Positions 1 through 8,638 of a stretch of 64,000 nucleotides of DNA are shown here, piece by piece. The translations under genes were made by a program, and so were the position numbers. This stretch comes from Laspinema sp. D2d (GTDB lineage: Bacteria; Cyanobacteriota; Cyanobacteriia; Cyanobacteriales; Laspinemataceae): contig NZ_JAMXFC010000005.1 in assembly GCF_025370755.1 (NCBI RefSeq), forward strand, positions 124,001-188,000, written 5' to 3'. The notes below the pieces were generated by a model. It saw nothing but the letters and a program-made list of their open reading frames with translations. It ran no database searches and was not told where the DNA came from. Numbering within the stretch: the first letter of the stretch is position 1; each line of letters begins with the position of its first letter.

Positions 1-338
1 TCAACCCTCACCGAATCCTCAAGATCGGGGGTATGCTCGATCGCCGCTTCTGATAACACGTCCAGGAGCGATCGCAACTTGATCCGCTGGATGTAGGGCC
101 ACCCTCCAGAGGTTTCGATATCTCGCAACAAGTTGTAAAGTGCCTGTCGGTTACTGGGTAGAGATTCCAAAAACAAACTTTCGCAAATTTCTCGATGAAG
201 TTGCTCTAAAGTCCGCAGTAACTCCAAGAGTGCCAGACAATCCCCTTGGTAATGATTGGCGACAAGTCGCAAGTCTTCAATCGTACTGCTTAAATTGGGT
301 AGTTTGCCGTCAGAGTCAAGATTTGTAGTCAAGTCCAT
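1..338 (-). CDS. Partial conserved hypothetical protein (C-terminus beyond window)
   Basis: An open minus-strand frame starts with ATG at 338 and runs through base 1 without a stop, giving at least 112 residues. The protein begins MDLTTNLDSDGKLPNL and is mostly helical and leucine/glutamate rich, with a stretch reading LALLELLRTLEQLHREI and later GGWPYIQRIKLRSLL. No enzyme motif, signal peptide or membrane segment is visible. Coding character is supported by the absence of stops and by sensible composition; the overlapping plus-strand frame (140-328) looks like its shadow. Family and function are not recognised. Confidence 0.6.
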   Translation of the reverse strand, partial: MDLTTNLDSDGKLPNLSSTIEDLRLVANHYQGDCLALLELLRTLEQLHREICESLFLESLPSNRQALYNLLRDIETSGGWPYIQRIKLRSLLDVLSEAAIEHTPDLEDSVRV

Positions 339-1182
339 TGTAGTTTTTTTGCCTCAAAGTCGCGGGTAAACATTCCAATCCTTAAGCTGGGCTTTCACCG
401 GCTTGTACTGGGAGTCTATGGCTATCAAATTTGATATTTTATCTAACTTTGTACCGAGGAAGAGAAAGGGGATCCGTTGAGGTTCGGTTAAAAATCCGGG
501 TTTCCCGAGGCGATCGCTCCCTGACTCCCTCCATTCTTAACGTAGGGGGACCCTCTAGGGTAGAAACTCGGTTGCTTGAAAAATTCCCCGCCTGGGTTGC
601 AACAGAGTTTTCATTCAAACGCTTCAGTCTCAGTGGCGATCGCTCAGACCCTCTTCAACCTTTCTCGCCTTCAAGGGGTTGGTTTCCGAAGTTAAGATAC
701 TCAATCCGCCAGTCTTTATCCCGATCCCAGGTTTGAGGATCCCTATAAATGGTGCATTCTGGCATTGATGAAAATACCCTTGGATTCCAGAAAATATCGT
801 CTGGGGATCACAACCCTTGCATTCTTCCCTCTCTCCACAAGAATTAAAAGCAACCTACGTTACGATGGGTGCTTATTTCGGTAAAATGCTCTATGGCATC
901 TAAAACCAACGTAAAATGCTTAAACCTCGACAGGACAATTCCCGCTTCCCTGAGAAGTCGGAGTCGCCTTGTCGCCGTAGCAAGCTGAAACGGACCGAGG
1001 AGATCATCTCTTCCGGTCAGCTTACCCAATCCCGCTGACTGACCTAGATGCAACCTCCTCAATCCCGGATCGCCGAACAAAAACGCCCGCACTCTTTTCC
1101 GACAGTGCCACAACTGACAAAACCGATTGAGGATTTGGGTGGCTCCGTCGTGATTTCTGCGGTAGACGTTTCGTTGTCATAG

Positions 1183-1200
1183 ATGAGTAAGTTTACTCAT
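1183..1200. promoter_or_regulatory. Palindrome upstream of psbO
   Basis: ATGAGTAA-GT-TTACTCAT is an 18-base arrangement with two perfect 8-bp arms, 121 bases before the psbO start codon. It could be a dimeric regulator site or an upstream transcript end; the regulator is unknown. Confidence 0.4.
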
Positions 1201-1230
1201 TAGTTCTGAATCGAACTTGCAAAGGCTTAA

Positions 1231-1272
1231 CGGTTTGGGTTCGGTCTTTCAAACGAAATTGAACCCAAACCG
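1231..1272 (+). promoter_or_regulatory. 12-bp inverted repeat in psbO leader
   Basis: CGGTTTGGGTTC (1231-1242) and its exact complement GAACCCAAACCG (1261-1272) are separated by 18 bases and end 48 bases before the psbO ATG. In RNA this would be a stable hairpin in the leader. No T-tract follows, so a terminator is unlikely. An effect on mRNA stability or translation, or an operator role, is inference. Confidence 0.5.
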
Positions 1273-1320
1273 CAGATTAACCCCTGGTGGGATTGTCAAA
1301 TTTTGAAATAAAGGTTGACC

Positions 1321-2148
1321 ATGAGGTATCGCGCTTTAATTGTCGCATTTCTAGCAGTATGCTTGAGCGTGCTAACGGCTTGTAGTGAAGGGCCGACTGT
1401 GGGGAGTACAGAACTCACCTATGATGATATTAGAAACACGGGTTTAGCAAATAGCTGTCCGGAATTGGCAGAAACCGCTCGGGGTGCAATTCCCATTGAG
1501 GGCAGCCAATCTTATTTGCTGAGTGAGCTGTGTTTGCAACCGACGGAATATTTCGTTCTGGAAGAAGGCTCCAATAAACGGAAAGAAGCCGAATATATTC
1601 CCAGCAAACCTTTGACTCGTTATACCTCCTCCCTGACCCAAATCTCTGGACCCTTAGAAGTGGGTGGAGATGGCAGCCTCACCTTCGTGGAAAAAGATGG
1701 GATCGACTTCCAAGCGATTACCGTCATGCTTCCGGGTGGTGAGGAAGTTCCTTTCCTGTTTACCGTCAAAGGACTCAAAGCCAAAAGTCAACCCGGACTT
1801 GATAGCATTAATACCTCCACCGACTTTGAAGGCGACTATACCGTTCCCTCCTACCGTTCTGCTTCTTTCCTCGACCCCAAAGGTCGTGGCGGAGCCACGG
1901 GATATGATAACGCCGTTGCGTTGCCTGCCAGCTCGGATGCACAGGATTTGAATCGGTCCAATGTTAAGCGTGCACTTCAGGGTAAAGGTCATATTTCCCT
2001 GAGTGTTTCTAAAGTCAACAATGCCACAGGCGAAATTGCTGGTGTTTTCGTCAGCGAACAGTCTTCGGATACTGACTTAGGTGCAAAAGAACCCGTAGAA
2101 GTGAAGATTCGCGGTCTATTTTACGGTCGCGTGGAACCAGACGCATAA
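1321..2148 (+). CDS. psbO: Photosystem II manganese-stabilizing protein PsbO
   Basis: PsbO is the 33-kDa extrinsic lumenal subunit that stabilises the Mn4CaO5 cluster of photosystem II. The 275-residue length is normal for cyanobacteria. ATG 1321 is preferred over the in-frame TTG at 1315 because AAAGG lies at proper spacing and the signal sequence MRYRALIVAFLAVCL begins there. The signal ends in a lipobox-like LTAC (Cys21). The mature start contains the family hallmark LTYDDIRNTGLANSCPEL, and Cys46 and Cys71 match the conserved disulfide pair. The family motif GGDGSLTFVEKDGIDFQ and a C-terminal KIRGLFYGRVE are also present. The gene is monocistronic, with its own leader hairpin and terminator. 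The identification is secure. Confidence 0.98.
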   Translation: MRYRALIVAFLAVCLSVLTACSEGPTVGSTELTYDDIRNTGLANSCPELAETARGAIPIEGSQSYLLSELCLQPTEYFVLEEGSNKRKEAEYIPSKPLTRYTSSLTQISGPLEVGGDGSLTFVEKDGIDFQAITVMLPGGEEVPFLFTVKGLKAKSQPGLDSINTSTDFEGDYTVPSYRSASFLDPKGRGGATGYDNAVALPASSDAQDLNRSNVKRALQGKGHISLSVSKVNNATGEIAGVFVSEQSSDTDLGAKEPVEVKIRGLFYGRVEPDA

Positions 2149-2185
2149 GCGATCGGGTTGCACTCATCACCTGAAGAATCCGACT

Positions 2186-2212
2186 AAAGGGGCAATTGGC
2201 CCCTTTTTTTTT
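2186..2212 (+). terminator. Rho-independent terminator of psbO
   Basis: An 8-bp stem (AAAGGGGC / GCCCCTTT) with a 5-base loop AATTG is followed by a run of nine T. It lies 38 bases after the psbO stop. This is a textbook intrinsic terminator and sets the end of the psbO transcript. Confidence 0.92.
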
Positions 2213-2213
2213 G

Positions 2214-2425
2214 AGATGGGGAGGATGGGGAGGATGGGGGAGATGGGGAGGATAGGGGAGATGGGGAGGATGGGGAGGATGGGGAGGATGGGGAGGATGG
2301 GGAGTTGCCTTAAGCACATAACGAGGAAACCCCCTCAGTCGTTACTACAAAGTTCCCCTATCTCCCCCATCTCCCCTATCCTCCCTATCTCCCCCATCTC
2401 CCCCATCCTCCCCATCTCCCCTATC
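2214..2425. repeat. Purine/pyrimidine minisatellite arranged as a long inverted repeat
   Basis: The left arm (2214-2304) is a tandem array of 9-10 base units of the type GGGGAGGAT or GGGGAGAT. The right arm (about 2353-2425) is the complementary array of CTCCCCCAT/CTCCCCTAT units. Between them are about 48 bases of non-repeat sequence. One strand is almost pure purine on the left and pure pyrimidine on the right, so the region can fold into a long imperfect hairpin, and the G-rich runs could form G-quadruplexes. Open frames over it (for example MGRMGRMGEMGRIG) are translations of the repeat and not genes. Confidence 0.9.
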
Positions 2426-2519
2426 GTTTCTTGATAAAGACATCTGACCAATGATAGTTGTTTTTTCCCGGGGAAAGTTAGGATAATCAAGGTATCCTCA
2501 ATCGTTGGATAGAGTTGCT

Positions 2520-4721
2520 GTGAGTTATTGCCTCAATCCTAAATGTCTCAATCGGGCTGACCCCTTAAATGCACAAAACCGGATCTGTCGGCATTGTGGT
2601 TCGCTGTTGATTTTCCAAGGGCGATATCGGATTGGGCGATTATTGGGAGAAGGGGGGTTTGGTCAAACCTTTGAGGTGAATGATGGGGGTATCCTAAAGG
2701 TCCTGAAGGTCCTGACGGATGATAATCCCAAGGCGATCGCCCTGTTTCAGCGGGAAGCTCAAGTCTTAAGTCATTTGAATCACCCCGGGATTCCTCGGGT
2801 GGAATCCGACGGGTACTTTACTGTCCTGCCTAGAGATAGCCAGCAGCCGTTACACTGTCTGGTGATGCAACGGATTGAGGGCCGGAATTTAGAGGTGTGG
2901 ATGGCCGATCGCCATCATCTACCGATTCCGCAGCATCAGGCCCTCAATTGGTTGAAACAGCTTGCGGAAATTTTACATATTGTCCATCAACAGCAGTTTT
3001 TCCACCGCGATATCAAACCCTCAAACATCATGCTTCAGCCGAATGGTCAACTGGCGTTGATTGATTTTGGCAGTGCTAGAGAGGTGACGGGAACTTATCT
3101 GGCTAAAGTCGGGGGAGGTCATCAAATTACGGGGATTGTTTCCCCCGGTTACACACCGCCAGAACAGGCGAATGGTAAAGCGGTTCCGCAATCAGATTTT
3201 TTTGCTTTAGGACGAACCTTTGTATTCCTGTTAACCGGAAAGGAACCGAATGCCTTTCCTGAAGATACAAGGACGGGTCAACTGTTGTGGCGATCGGATG
3301 GGAGTCGTCACAGTCCCACAGCGGGATTCACGACGAACCCGTTAGCAGATTGTATTGATTACATGATGGCCCCTTTTCCGGGGAATCGGCCTCAAAATAC
3401 GCAGGTGATTTTAAAGCGGTTGGAAGAAATCGAGCAGGAGATGCAGCAACCTTGGGGTTCTTCTCCCATGCCTGTGCGATCGCCTCAACCAATGGGGGGA
3501 ATGCAACCTTATCAAGTGGCAGCGAGGATTCCCACACGACTGCTGCGATTGAATGGAGCCAAAAATTATAGTCGTCACAGTCGGCGATCATCGCGGGTTC
3601 ATTACAAAAAAGCCCTGAAATCTGCTCAAAAATTCCTAGTGGGTGGATTTTTCTTAGCCTTAGCAGGAACAGCCACCCAACTATTCGGCGGGTTTACATT
3701 ACCCAATGTCTCGGCTTTACTGTGGTTGAACTATGGTAATCCTGGGGTAATGCCTGAAGTTCCAGTTAACCCGGACGAACCCTTCACTCCAATTTCTACG
3801 GTGTCGGCTCAACCCTTGAGCGCAAAACAACCCGTTACGTTAGCGAAAACTCTAGGGGGTCATCTGTGGGGGGTCAATTCCATTGCTTTGAGTCCCGATA
3901 GCCGCCTCTTGGTCAGTGGTAGTGTTGACAAAACGGTAAAGCTATGGGATATAGAATCGGGTCAGGTCCGCCAGAGTTTATCCGGTCATTCCCATGAAAT
4001 TTGGTCGGTGACGTTTAGTCCCGATGGCAGCAAGGTCGCCAGTAGCAGTGGAGATGGGACGATTAAAGTTTGGGAGACAAGTACGGGTCAGCTCTTACAT
4101 ACTTTAACGGATCATGCAGCTTGGGTGATGTCCGTGGCGTTTAGTCCCGATGGCAAGCAGTTAGCGTCTGGGGGATTTGACAATACGATCAAGCTGTGGA
4201 ATGTGGAAACTGGGGAGTTGATTCGGTCGATCGCCGGTCATTCCGGTTGGGTGTTTTCCCTCGCTTATAGTCCCGATGGTCAACTGTTAGCGAGTGGCAG
4301 TTTTGATCGCTCGATTAAAATCTGGCATACTCAAACTGGAGAGGTGGTACGCACGTTAGAAGGGGGGTTGTATCGGTTTCGTTCGGTGGCTTTTAGTCCC
4401 AATGGTCAATGGGTAGCGGGTGCCAGTGGGGATAGTTCAATTCTGATTTGGCAGGTGAGTAGTGGTCAGTTGGTCCGCACGTTATTCGGACATTCTGATG
4501 CGGTTCACGCGATCGCCTTTAGTCCCGATGGTCAGACGTTGGTGAGTGGGGGTGGGTCTCTCGATAGTACGCTGAAACTTTGGAATATTGGCACGGGACA
4601 ATTGTTACAAACCCTGAAAGGTCATTCGGATACCATTAATTCCCTGGCAATTAGTGCCGATGGCAAAATGCTGACAAGTGGCAGTCAAGATCATACAATT
4701 AAGGTGTGGCAGTTACAGTAG
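2520..4721 (+). CDS. Zinc-ribbon Ser/Thr protein kinase with WD40 propeller
   Basis: Cyanobacterial eukaryotic-type Ser/Thr kinase fused to a beta-propeller. I choose GTG 2520 (MSYCLNPKC) over TTG 2505 because the related kinase at 22418 starts at the same motif. Layout: an N-terminal zinc ribbon (Cys4, 9, 23, 26); a kinase domain with glycine loop GEGGFGQTF, catalytic HRDIKPSN (Asp164) and intact DFG (LIDFGSAREV); a basic linker; one membrane segment near residues 375-395; then seven WD40 repeats from about residue 445 to the end, enough for one closed propeller. Kinase inside and propeller outside the membrane is inferred, implying a sensor that reads an external or periplasmic ligand or protein. 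Its substrate is unknown. It stands alone after the repeat. Confidence 0.93.
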   Translation: MSYCLNPKCLNRADPLNAQNRICRHCGSLLIFQGRYRIGRLLGEGGFGQTFEVNDGGILKVLKVLTDDNPKAIALFQREAQVLSHLNHPGIPRVESDGYFTVLPRDSQQPLHCLVMQRIEGRNLEVWMADRHHLPIPQHQALNWLKQLAEILHIVHQQQFFHRDIKPSNIMLQPNGQLALIDFGSAREVTGTYLAKVGGGHQITGIVSPGYTPPEQANGKAVPQSDFFALGRTFVFLLTGKEPNAFPEDTRTGQLLWRSDGSRHSPTAGFTTNPLADCIDYMMAPFPGNRPQNTQVILKRLEEIEQEMQQPWGSSPMPVRSPQPMGGMQPYQVAARIPTRLLRLNGAKNYSRHSRRSSRVHYKKALKSAQKFLVGGFFLALAGTATQLFGGFTLPNVSALLWLNYGNPGVMPEVPVNPDEPFTPISTVSAQPLSAKQPVTLAKTLGGHLWGVNSIALSPDSRLLVSGSVDKTVKLWDIESGQVRQSLSGHSHEIWSVTFSPDGSKVASSSGDGTIKVWETSTGQLLHTLTDHAAWVMSVAFSPDGKQLASGGFDNTIKLWNVETGELIRSIAGHSGWVFSLAYSPDGQLLASGSFDRSIKIWHTQTGEVVRTLEGGLYRFRSVAFSPNGQWVAGASGDSSILIWQVSSGQLVRTLFGHSDAVHAIAFSPDGQTLVSGGGSLDSTLKLWNIGTGQLLQTLKGHSDTINSLAISADGKMLTSGSQDHTIKVWQLQ

Positions 4722-4804
4722 AGGTCGTTGGCCCGGGGGCAACTGACTCAACTGAGCTTTTTCGCCGCTTAACTGGATTAGGATTTCACTGCAAATCTCT
4801 ATCG

Positions 4805-4823
4805 AGAGGGCGATCGCCCCTCT
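4805..4823 (+). terminator. Possible terminator hairpin around a HIP1 core
   Basis: AGAGGG-CGATCG-CCCCTCT forms an imperfect stem built on the HIP1 palindrome, about 85 bases after the kinase stop. Only a weak T-rich stretch follows, so the call is tentative. Confidence 0.3.
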
Positions 4824-4897
4824 ATTCAGTCGGTCACTTTTTAAAGTAAGATCAGAATATATGCAGGAAAGGCGCTTTTCGGATGTAGGGGGAGTGT

Positions 4898-5590
4898 TTG
4901 CAAGCGATTGAAATCGAGCCGAAACTTAGGGAACTCATGGGGATAGCTTCCTCTGTGGATCCAGGGCTAGAGTACCGTTTGGAGGAAATCTGGCGTTGGA
5001 TCAAAGATATGAGACCCGGTTTATTAATGCAGAAAAAATTTTTAATGGGGTTTCTGCTCGAAGTCATTAAGGATGCAGAATTTTGGTTAGCGCTCAAAGT
5101 TTTAACCGATGAAGAACGGGAATCATTTTTAAATCAACTGACTCCCCCGGTTCGGTATTGGTATGAATTCCTGTTCCCCAAGTGGTTTAATGAAAAAGAT
5201 AACAAATTTTACATTTGGAAACAAAAATTAAGATCCGGAGAATTCAATCAGGAGGATGCTCAACTGATTGACCTAATCGCACAAAAGATAAAGATTCGTG
5301 AAGGGAGCCTCGTCCAACGGTATGTGGCAGATTTCTCGATGGCAACCGATGCGATCGTCAGCAGCAACAAGGGCCGACCGCTTTGCGTCCAAGTGACTAG
5401 CATCTCTGATGATTTTTCCGAACACAAGTATGAAGAGTGGAAAAAAACCCTGAAAGACTGGAATATAGAACGGGGGATTTTTGTGAGTTACAATCCGGGA
5501 AAAGAAGAATTCGTGAGTCAAGTGGTGAATTTGGTATTGCATAACAGCAGCCATCTGGAAGAGTCAAAATATCTGAAATTTAGTTTTTAA
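4898..5590 (+). CDS. Hypothetical protein, possibly nuclease-fold C-terminal half
   Basis: A 230-residue protein of unknown family. The TTG start at 4898 is supported by the purine-rich GGGGGAG seven bases upstream. The N-terminal half is helical and charged. The C-terminal half, from about residue 145, reads YVADFSMATDAIV, then GRPLCVQVTS, then a WNIERGIFVSY strand. An acidic residue followed 15-20 residues later by a strand ending in a polar Q-V-T-S pattern recalls PD-(D/E)XK nuclease-like folds, but the canonical E/QxK lysine is replaced by Thr, so catalytic function is doubtful. No membrane segment or signal is seen. It is followed 57 bases later by another hypothetical gene. Confidence 0.7.
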   Translation: MQAIEIEPKLRELMGIASSVDPGLEYRLEEIWRWIKDMRPGLLMQKKFLMGFLLEVIKDAEFWLALKVLTDEERESFLNQLTPPVRYWYEFLFPKWFNEKDNKFYIWKQKLRSGEFNQEDAQLIDLIAQKIKIREGSLVQRYVADFSMATDAIVSSNKGRPLCVQVTSISDDFSEHKYEEWKKTLKDWNIERGIFVSYNPGKEEFVSQVVNLVLHNSSHLEESKYLKFSF

Positions 5591-5647
5591 GAAACTCTGT
5601 TTCTTAATCATTCCATTGGACAACAAACCTTTTTTAAGACTTTAGAT

Positions 5648-6262
5648 ATGGGTACGACAATCCAAACATCAAGTAAAGACCGCCTCGAAAAAGCATGGCA
5701 AGCCCTTCAAGCGGCTCAAGATTTACAGGAGGACCGACTAAGGTTTGGTCTGGATCATGTGAATTTGTATGTCGAGGATGTAGAAGGGGATTGGATAGAA
5801 ACCTGGGGAGAAGGGCAAGCGTGGCAGAATCCGGTGAATTTGGGAAAGTGGTTTCAAGAGCGATTTGAACCCGGATGGCAGGCGATCGATGAAGTCTTTT
5901 GTCCGGAAGAAGATTCCCTGGCGTTAATCCGAGAAACGGCTGGCGTAAAACGGGCTAAAACACTGCAATTAGGCCATCAAAATAGCCAGCATCGATCAAT
6001 CGCGTTGATTGTGACGATTAAGGCTGAATCTCACGGGGAAACGGGGGTATTAGTCCAGGTTTATCCCACCGGCGATCGCCCGGAATTACCTGCTGGGTTA
6101 CAACTGACGTTACTCTCTCACCACGGCGATCGCCTCCATGAAGTGGTAGCCCGAAATGCTGACTCCGGATTGCAAATGGAGTTAAGCGGACAACCTGGAG
6201 AACGCTATAGCATTCAGCTTACCTTAGAGCGCGAGCAAGTCACGGAAGAGTTTGTCATTTAA
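5648..6262 (+). CDS. Conserved hypothetical protein (DUF1822-like context, soluble)
   Basis: A 204-residue soluble, acidic protein that I cannot assign firmly to a family. It opens with a helical segment (RLEKAWQALQAAQDLQ), continues with tryptophan-rich strands (VEGDWIETWGEGQAWQNP, LGKWFQERFEPGWQAIDEVF), and ends in a beta-rich domain reading ALIVTIKAESHGETGVLVQV and LQMELSGQPGERYSIQLTLE. The tail resembles the beta-sandwich tail of cyanobacterial DUF1822 proteins, which often sit near regulatory genes; that link is my impression only. It may share a transcript with the preceding gene. Confidence 0.65.
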   Translation: MGTTIQTSSKDRLEKAWQALQAAQDLQEDRLRFGLDHVNLYVEDVEGDWIETWGEGQAWQNPVNLGKWFQERFEPGWQAIDEVFCPEEDSLALIRETAGVKRAKTLQLGHQNSQHRSIALIVTIKAESHGETGVLVQVYPTGDRPELPAGLQLTLLSHHGDRLHEVVARNADSGLQMELSGQPGERYSIQLTLEREQVTEEFVI

Positions 6263-6418
6263 TGTTAGTCATTCTAGTGCATTGAACGGGCGGAGTGTAT
6301 TCTCTGTCCGTTTGATTACTATGCCGGTTGACTAACCCGGGAAAAATAGACTCACAGGATGAGTGCAAAGTCAGGGGCGATCGCCTAGGATAAAGTTTAG
6401 AATCTAGGAGTCATTCCC

Positions 6419-7201
6419 ATGACACAGCTCTCTGAACGCTCTAACTCTGACCTATTCCGGTCAGTATCCACGTTGTTGGCGATTCTTGCTGCCTTTGTTA
6501 CTAATATTATCGCCAATATTTTCCCCTTTAATGGCCTAACCATTGGGGAAATTTCTAGCCAATTCTTTGGAGATGTTTTAATTATTCCCGCCAACTATGC
6601 CTTTTCGATTTGGGGGTTAATTTATTTATCTCTCATTAGCTTTGGCATCTATCAAGTCTTACCGGCGCAACGGCATCATCCTCGGTTAAGGCGCATGAGT
6701 TACTTGCTGGTTCTAGCCAGTTTAGCTCAGATTGCGTGGGTATTTTTGTTTGAATATCTCCAGTTTGGCTGGTCCGTCTTAGCCATGCTGATTATTTTAG
6801 GGTCTCTGATTCTCACCTATCTGCGCCTACAGATCGGGGTAGAACGAGTTCCCCCTCGGGAAAAGTGGTTGATTAATATTCCCTTAAGTATTTATTTAGC
6901 TTGGATTAGTGTTGCAACGGTGGTGAATATTGCCAGTACCCTCTATAACTGGGGTTGGAAGGACCCGAATACCTTGGTATTTTGGACTATTGTCATGTTA
7001 GGAGTCTCCACCGCGATCGCCGCTGTTGTGACAATTCAACGGGGGGATACTGCTTTTAATCTAGTGTTTGTGTGGGCTTATATTGCGATCGCCGTTCGGC
7101 AAAGCGAGTATGTAGTAATCCTCAGTACCGCCTTGGGACTAGCGATCGGCTTGATTCTCCTCCTCGTCGTTCCCCGGTGGAAGAAACGCCGGAAAACTTG
7201 A
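6419..7201 (+). CDS. TspO/MBR-related tryptophan-rich membrane protein
   Basis: A 260-residue integral membrane protein with six to seven hydrophobic segments. The signature AFSIWGLIYLSLISFGIYQVLP (shown here in part: SIWGLIYL) and the later AQIAWVFLFEY and VFWTIVMLGV stretches match the extended cyanobacterial branch of the TspO/MBR tryptophan-rich sensory protein family, whose members bind tetrapyrroles or related small hydrophobics. The length exceeds that of classical TspO (about 160 residues), as is usual in this branch. The start ATG 6419 is the first in frame. A MATE exporter begins 32 bases downstream on the same strand, so co-transcription and a shared export or stress role are plausible. 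The ligand is unknown. Confidence 0.8.
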   Translation: MTQLSERSNSDLFRSVSTLLAILAAFVTNIIANIFPFNGLTIGEISSQFFGDVLIIPANYAFSIWGLIYLSLISFGIYQVLPAQRHHPRLRRMSYLLVLASLAQIAWVFLFEYLQFGWSVLAMLIILGSLILTYLRLQIGVERVPPREKWLINIPLSIYLAWISVATVVNIASTLYNWGWKDPNTLVFWTIVMLGVSTAIAAVVTIQRGDTAFNLVFVWAYIAIAVRQSEYVVILSTALGLAIGLILLLVVPRWKKRRKT

Positions 7202-7232
7202 CGGAAATATACCAGGGACCGATACTATTGTC

Positions 7233-8606
7233 ATGCACAGTCTATCTAAATCTAAAGTTTTCTCTGAAGCCAAAGCTACCCTGCACCTGGCAATTCCTCT
7301 GATTGCCGCCCAACTGGCGCAAGCGGCAACCGGGTTTGTAGATACAGTCATGATGGGGTTACTCGGCAGTGAGACTTTAGCCGCAGGGGGTTTAGGTGCG
7401 ATCATCTTTTTCACTTTAATCCTAATTTGCAACGGGATGGTTTCCGCCGTTGGGGCGATCGCTGCCACAGCGCATGGTGCCGGAGAACTCCACCGAATCA
7501 GTCGCTTAACCATTCAGGGACTCTGGTTAACTCTCGCACTCTCCATTCTGATGGGATTCCTAATCTGGAACCTCACCCCCCTGTTACTGCGTTTCGGACA
7601 GGACCCGAGGGCCGTCGAATTAGCTCAAACCTATCTGCGGGCGCTGATTTTGGGATTTCCCGCCGCCCTAGGATTTGCCGTGTTACGCAATATCCTTTCT
7701 GCCCTCAATTATACCCGCCCGATCATGGCGATCGTTGCCTGTTGTGTTCCCCTCAATATTGGCGGTAATTATGTTTTCATGTTTGGCAAATGGGGGTTAC
7801 CCGCCTTGGGTTTAGCAGGAATTGGATGGTCAAGCACCCTGTCTTTTTGGGTGATGTTTATCACCGCTGCGGGGTTTCTTGCCTTTAGTCGCCGGTTAAA
7901 ACCCTATCATATTTTTCGGACTTCTTATCAATTTGATGCCCGAGAATTTAGAGAAATTGTCAAAATTGGCTGGCCGATCGCCGGACTTTTTGTCATAGAA
8001 ACCGGACTTTTTGCCGTCACTACCTTTCTGATGGGAACTTTGGGAACTGTCACCTTAGCCGCCCATAACATCGCCTTACAAACCGCCAATATCACCTTTA
8101 TGGTTCCCGTTGGATTGTCCCTTGCCACCACGGTGAGAGTTGGACAAGCAATGGGACGAAACGATACTCTCAGTGCCAGACGCGCTGGATATGTCGGCAT
8201 TGCGATCGGGGTCAGTTTCATGAGTCTCACCGGGTTATTTTTGTGGACCAACCCTGATAAAATTGTTGCCTTGTATTTGGATATTCAGAATTCAGAGAAT
8301 CAACCTGTATTAGAATTGGCAATGTCCTTGTTAGGCATGGCTGCCATGTTTCAAATTTTTGATGGAATGCAAGTGATTGCAGCCGGTGCTTTACGCGGCG
8401 TAAAAGATACCCGAGTTCCAATGGCGATCGGCTTTTTAGGCTATTGGTGTATTGGCCTATTCAGTGGCTATATCCTGGGATTACGTCTTCATTTTGGCGG
8501 AGTCGGCTTGTGGTTAGGCTTAGTCCTCGGACTCGCTTTTTCCGGTTTGTTGTTGACCTATCGCTTCGCTTATTTACTAACCAGCAAAACAAGCTTGGTT
8601 AAATAG
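7233..8606 (+). CDS. MATE family efflux transporter
   Basis: A 457-residue inner-membrane antiporter with 12 predicted hydrophobic helices, the standard size of the MATE (NorM/DinF) family that exports cationic drugs or metabolites using Na+ or H+ gradients. Visible family features are the N-terminal ATGFVDTVMMGLLG motif and its pseudo-symmetric counterpart in the second half (GLFAVTTFLMGTLGTVTLAA), plus VPVGLSLATTVRVGQAMG. This second-half motif is highly conserved in NorM-type proteins. It follows the TspO-like gene closely and may form an operon with it. The substrate cannot be told from sequence. Confidence 0.93.
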   Translation: MHSLSKSKVFSEAKATLHLAIPLIAAQLAQAATGFVDTVMMGLLGSETLAAGGLGAIIFFTLILICNGMVSAVGAIAATAHGAGELHRISRLTIQGLWLTLALSILMGFLIWNLTPLLLRFGQDPRAVELAQTYLRALILGFPAALGFAVLRNILSALNYTRPIMAIVACCVPLNIGGNYVFMFGKWGLPALGLAGIGWSSTLSFWVMFITAAGFLAFSRRLKPYHIFRTSYQFDAREFREIVKIGWPIAGLFVIETGLFAVTTFLMGTLGTVTLAAHNIALQTANITFMVPVGLSLATTVRVGQAMGRNDTLSARRAGYVGIAIGVSFMSLTGLFLWTNPDKIVALYLDIQNSENQPVLELAMSLLGMAAMFQIFDGMQVIAAGALRGVKDTRVPMAIGFLGYWCIGLFSGYILGLRLHFGGVGLWLGLVLGLAFSGLLLTYRFAYLLTSKTSLVK

Positions 8607-8638
8607 GATAGCGCTATACCTTCAGAGAATCAACCGCA

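Larger units (their letters stand above)
339..1320. other. Large spacer upstream of psbO
   Basis: About 980 bases separate the edge gene from psbO. The open frames inside (431-736 plus, 844-1113 minus) have arginine-rich, low-plausibility translations and no recognisable motif, so I do not call them. The only clear structure lies in the last 140 bases: an 18-bp palindrome and a 12-bp inverted repeat next to psbO. HIP1 sites occur here as elsewhere. Confidence 0.5.

Noticed and set aside
431-736. 101-residue plus-strand frame in the psbO upstream spacer
   Set aside because: Composition is unlike real proteins here, with Arg/Ser-rich stretches and no recognisable domain.
844-1113. 89-residue minus-strand frame upstream of psbO
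   Set aside because: Arg-rich, low-complexity translation without motif, ribosome site or neighbour context.
2051-2434. Open frames over the minisatellite (His-Pro rich on minus, Met-Gly-Arg rich on plus)
   Set aside because: They are translations of the GGGGAGGAT-type repeat in both strands with no coding features; the region is repeat DNA.
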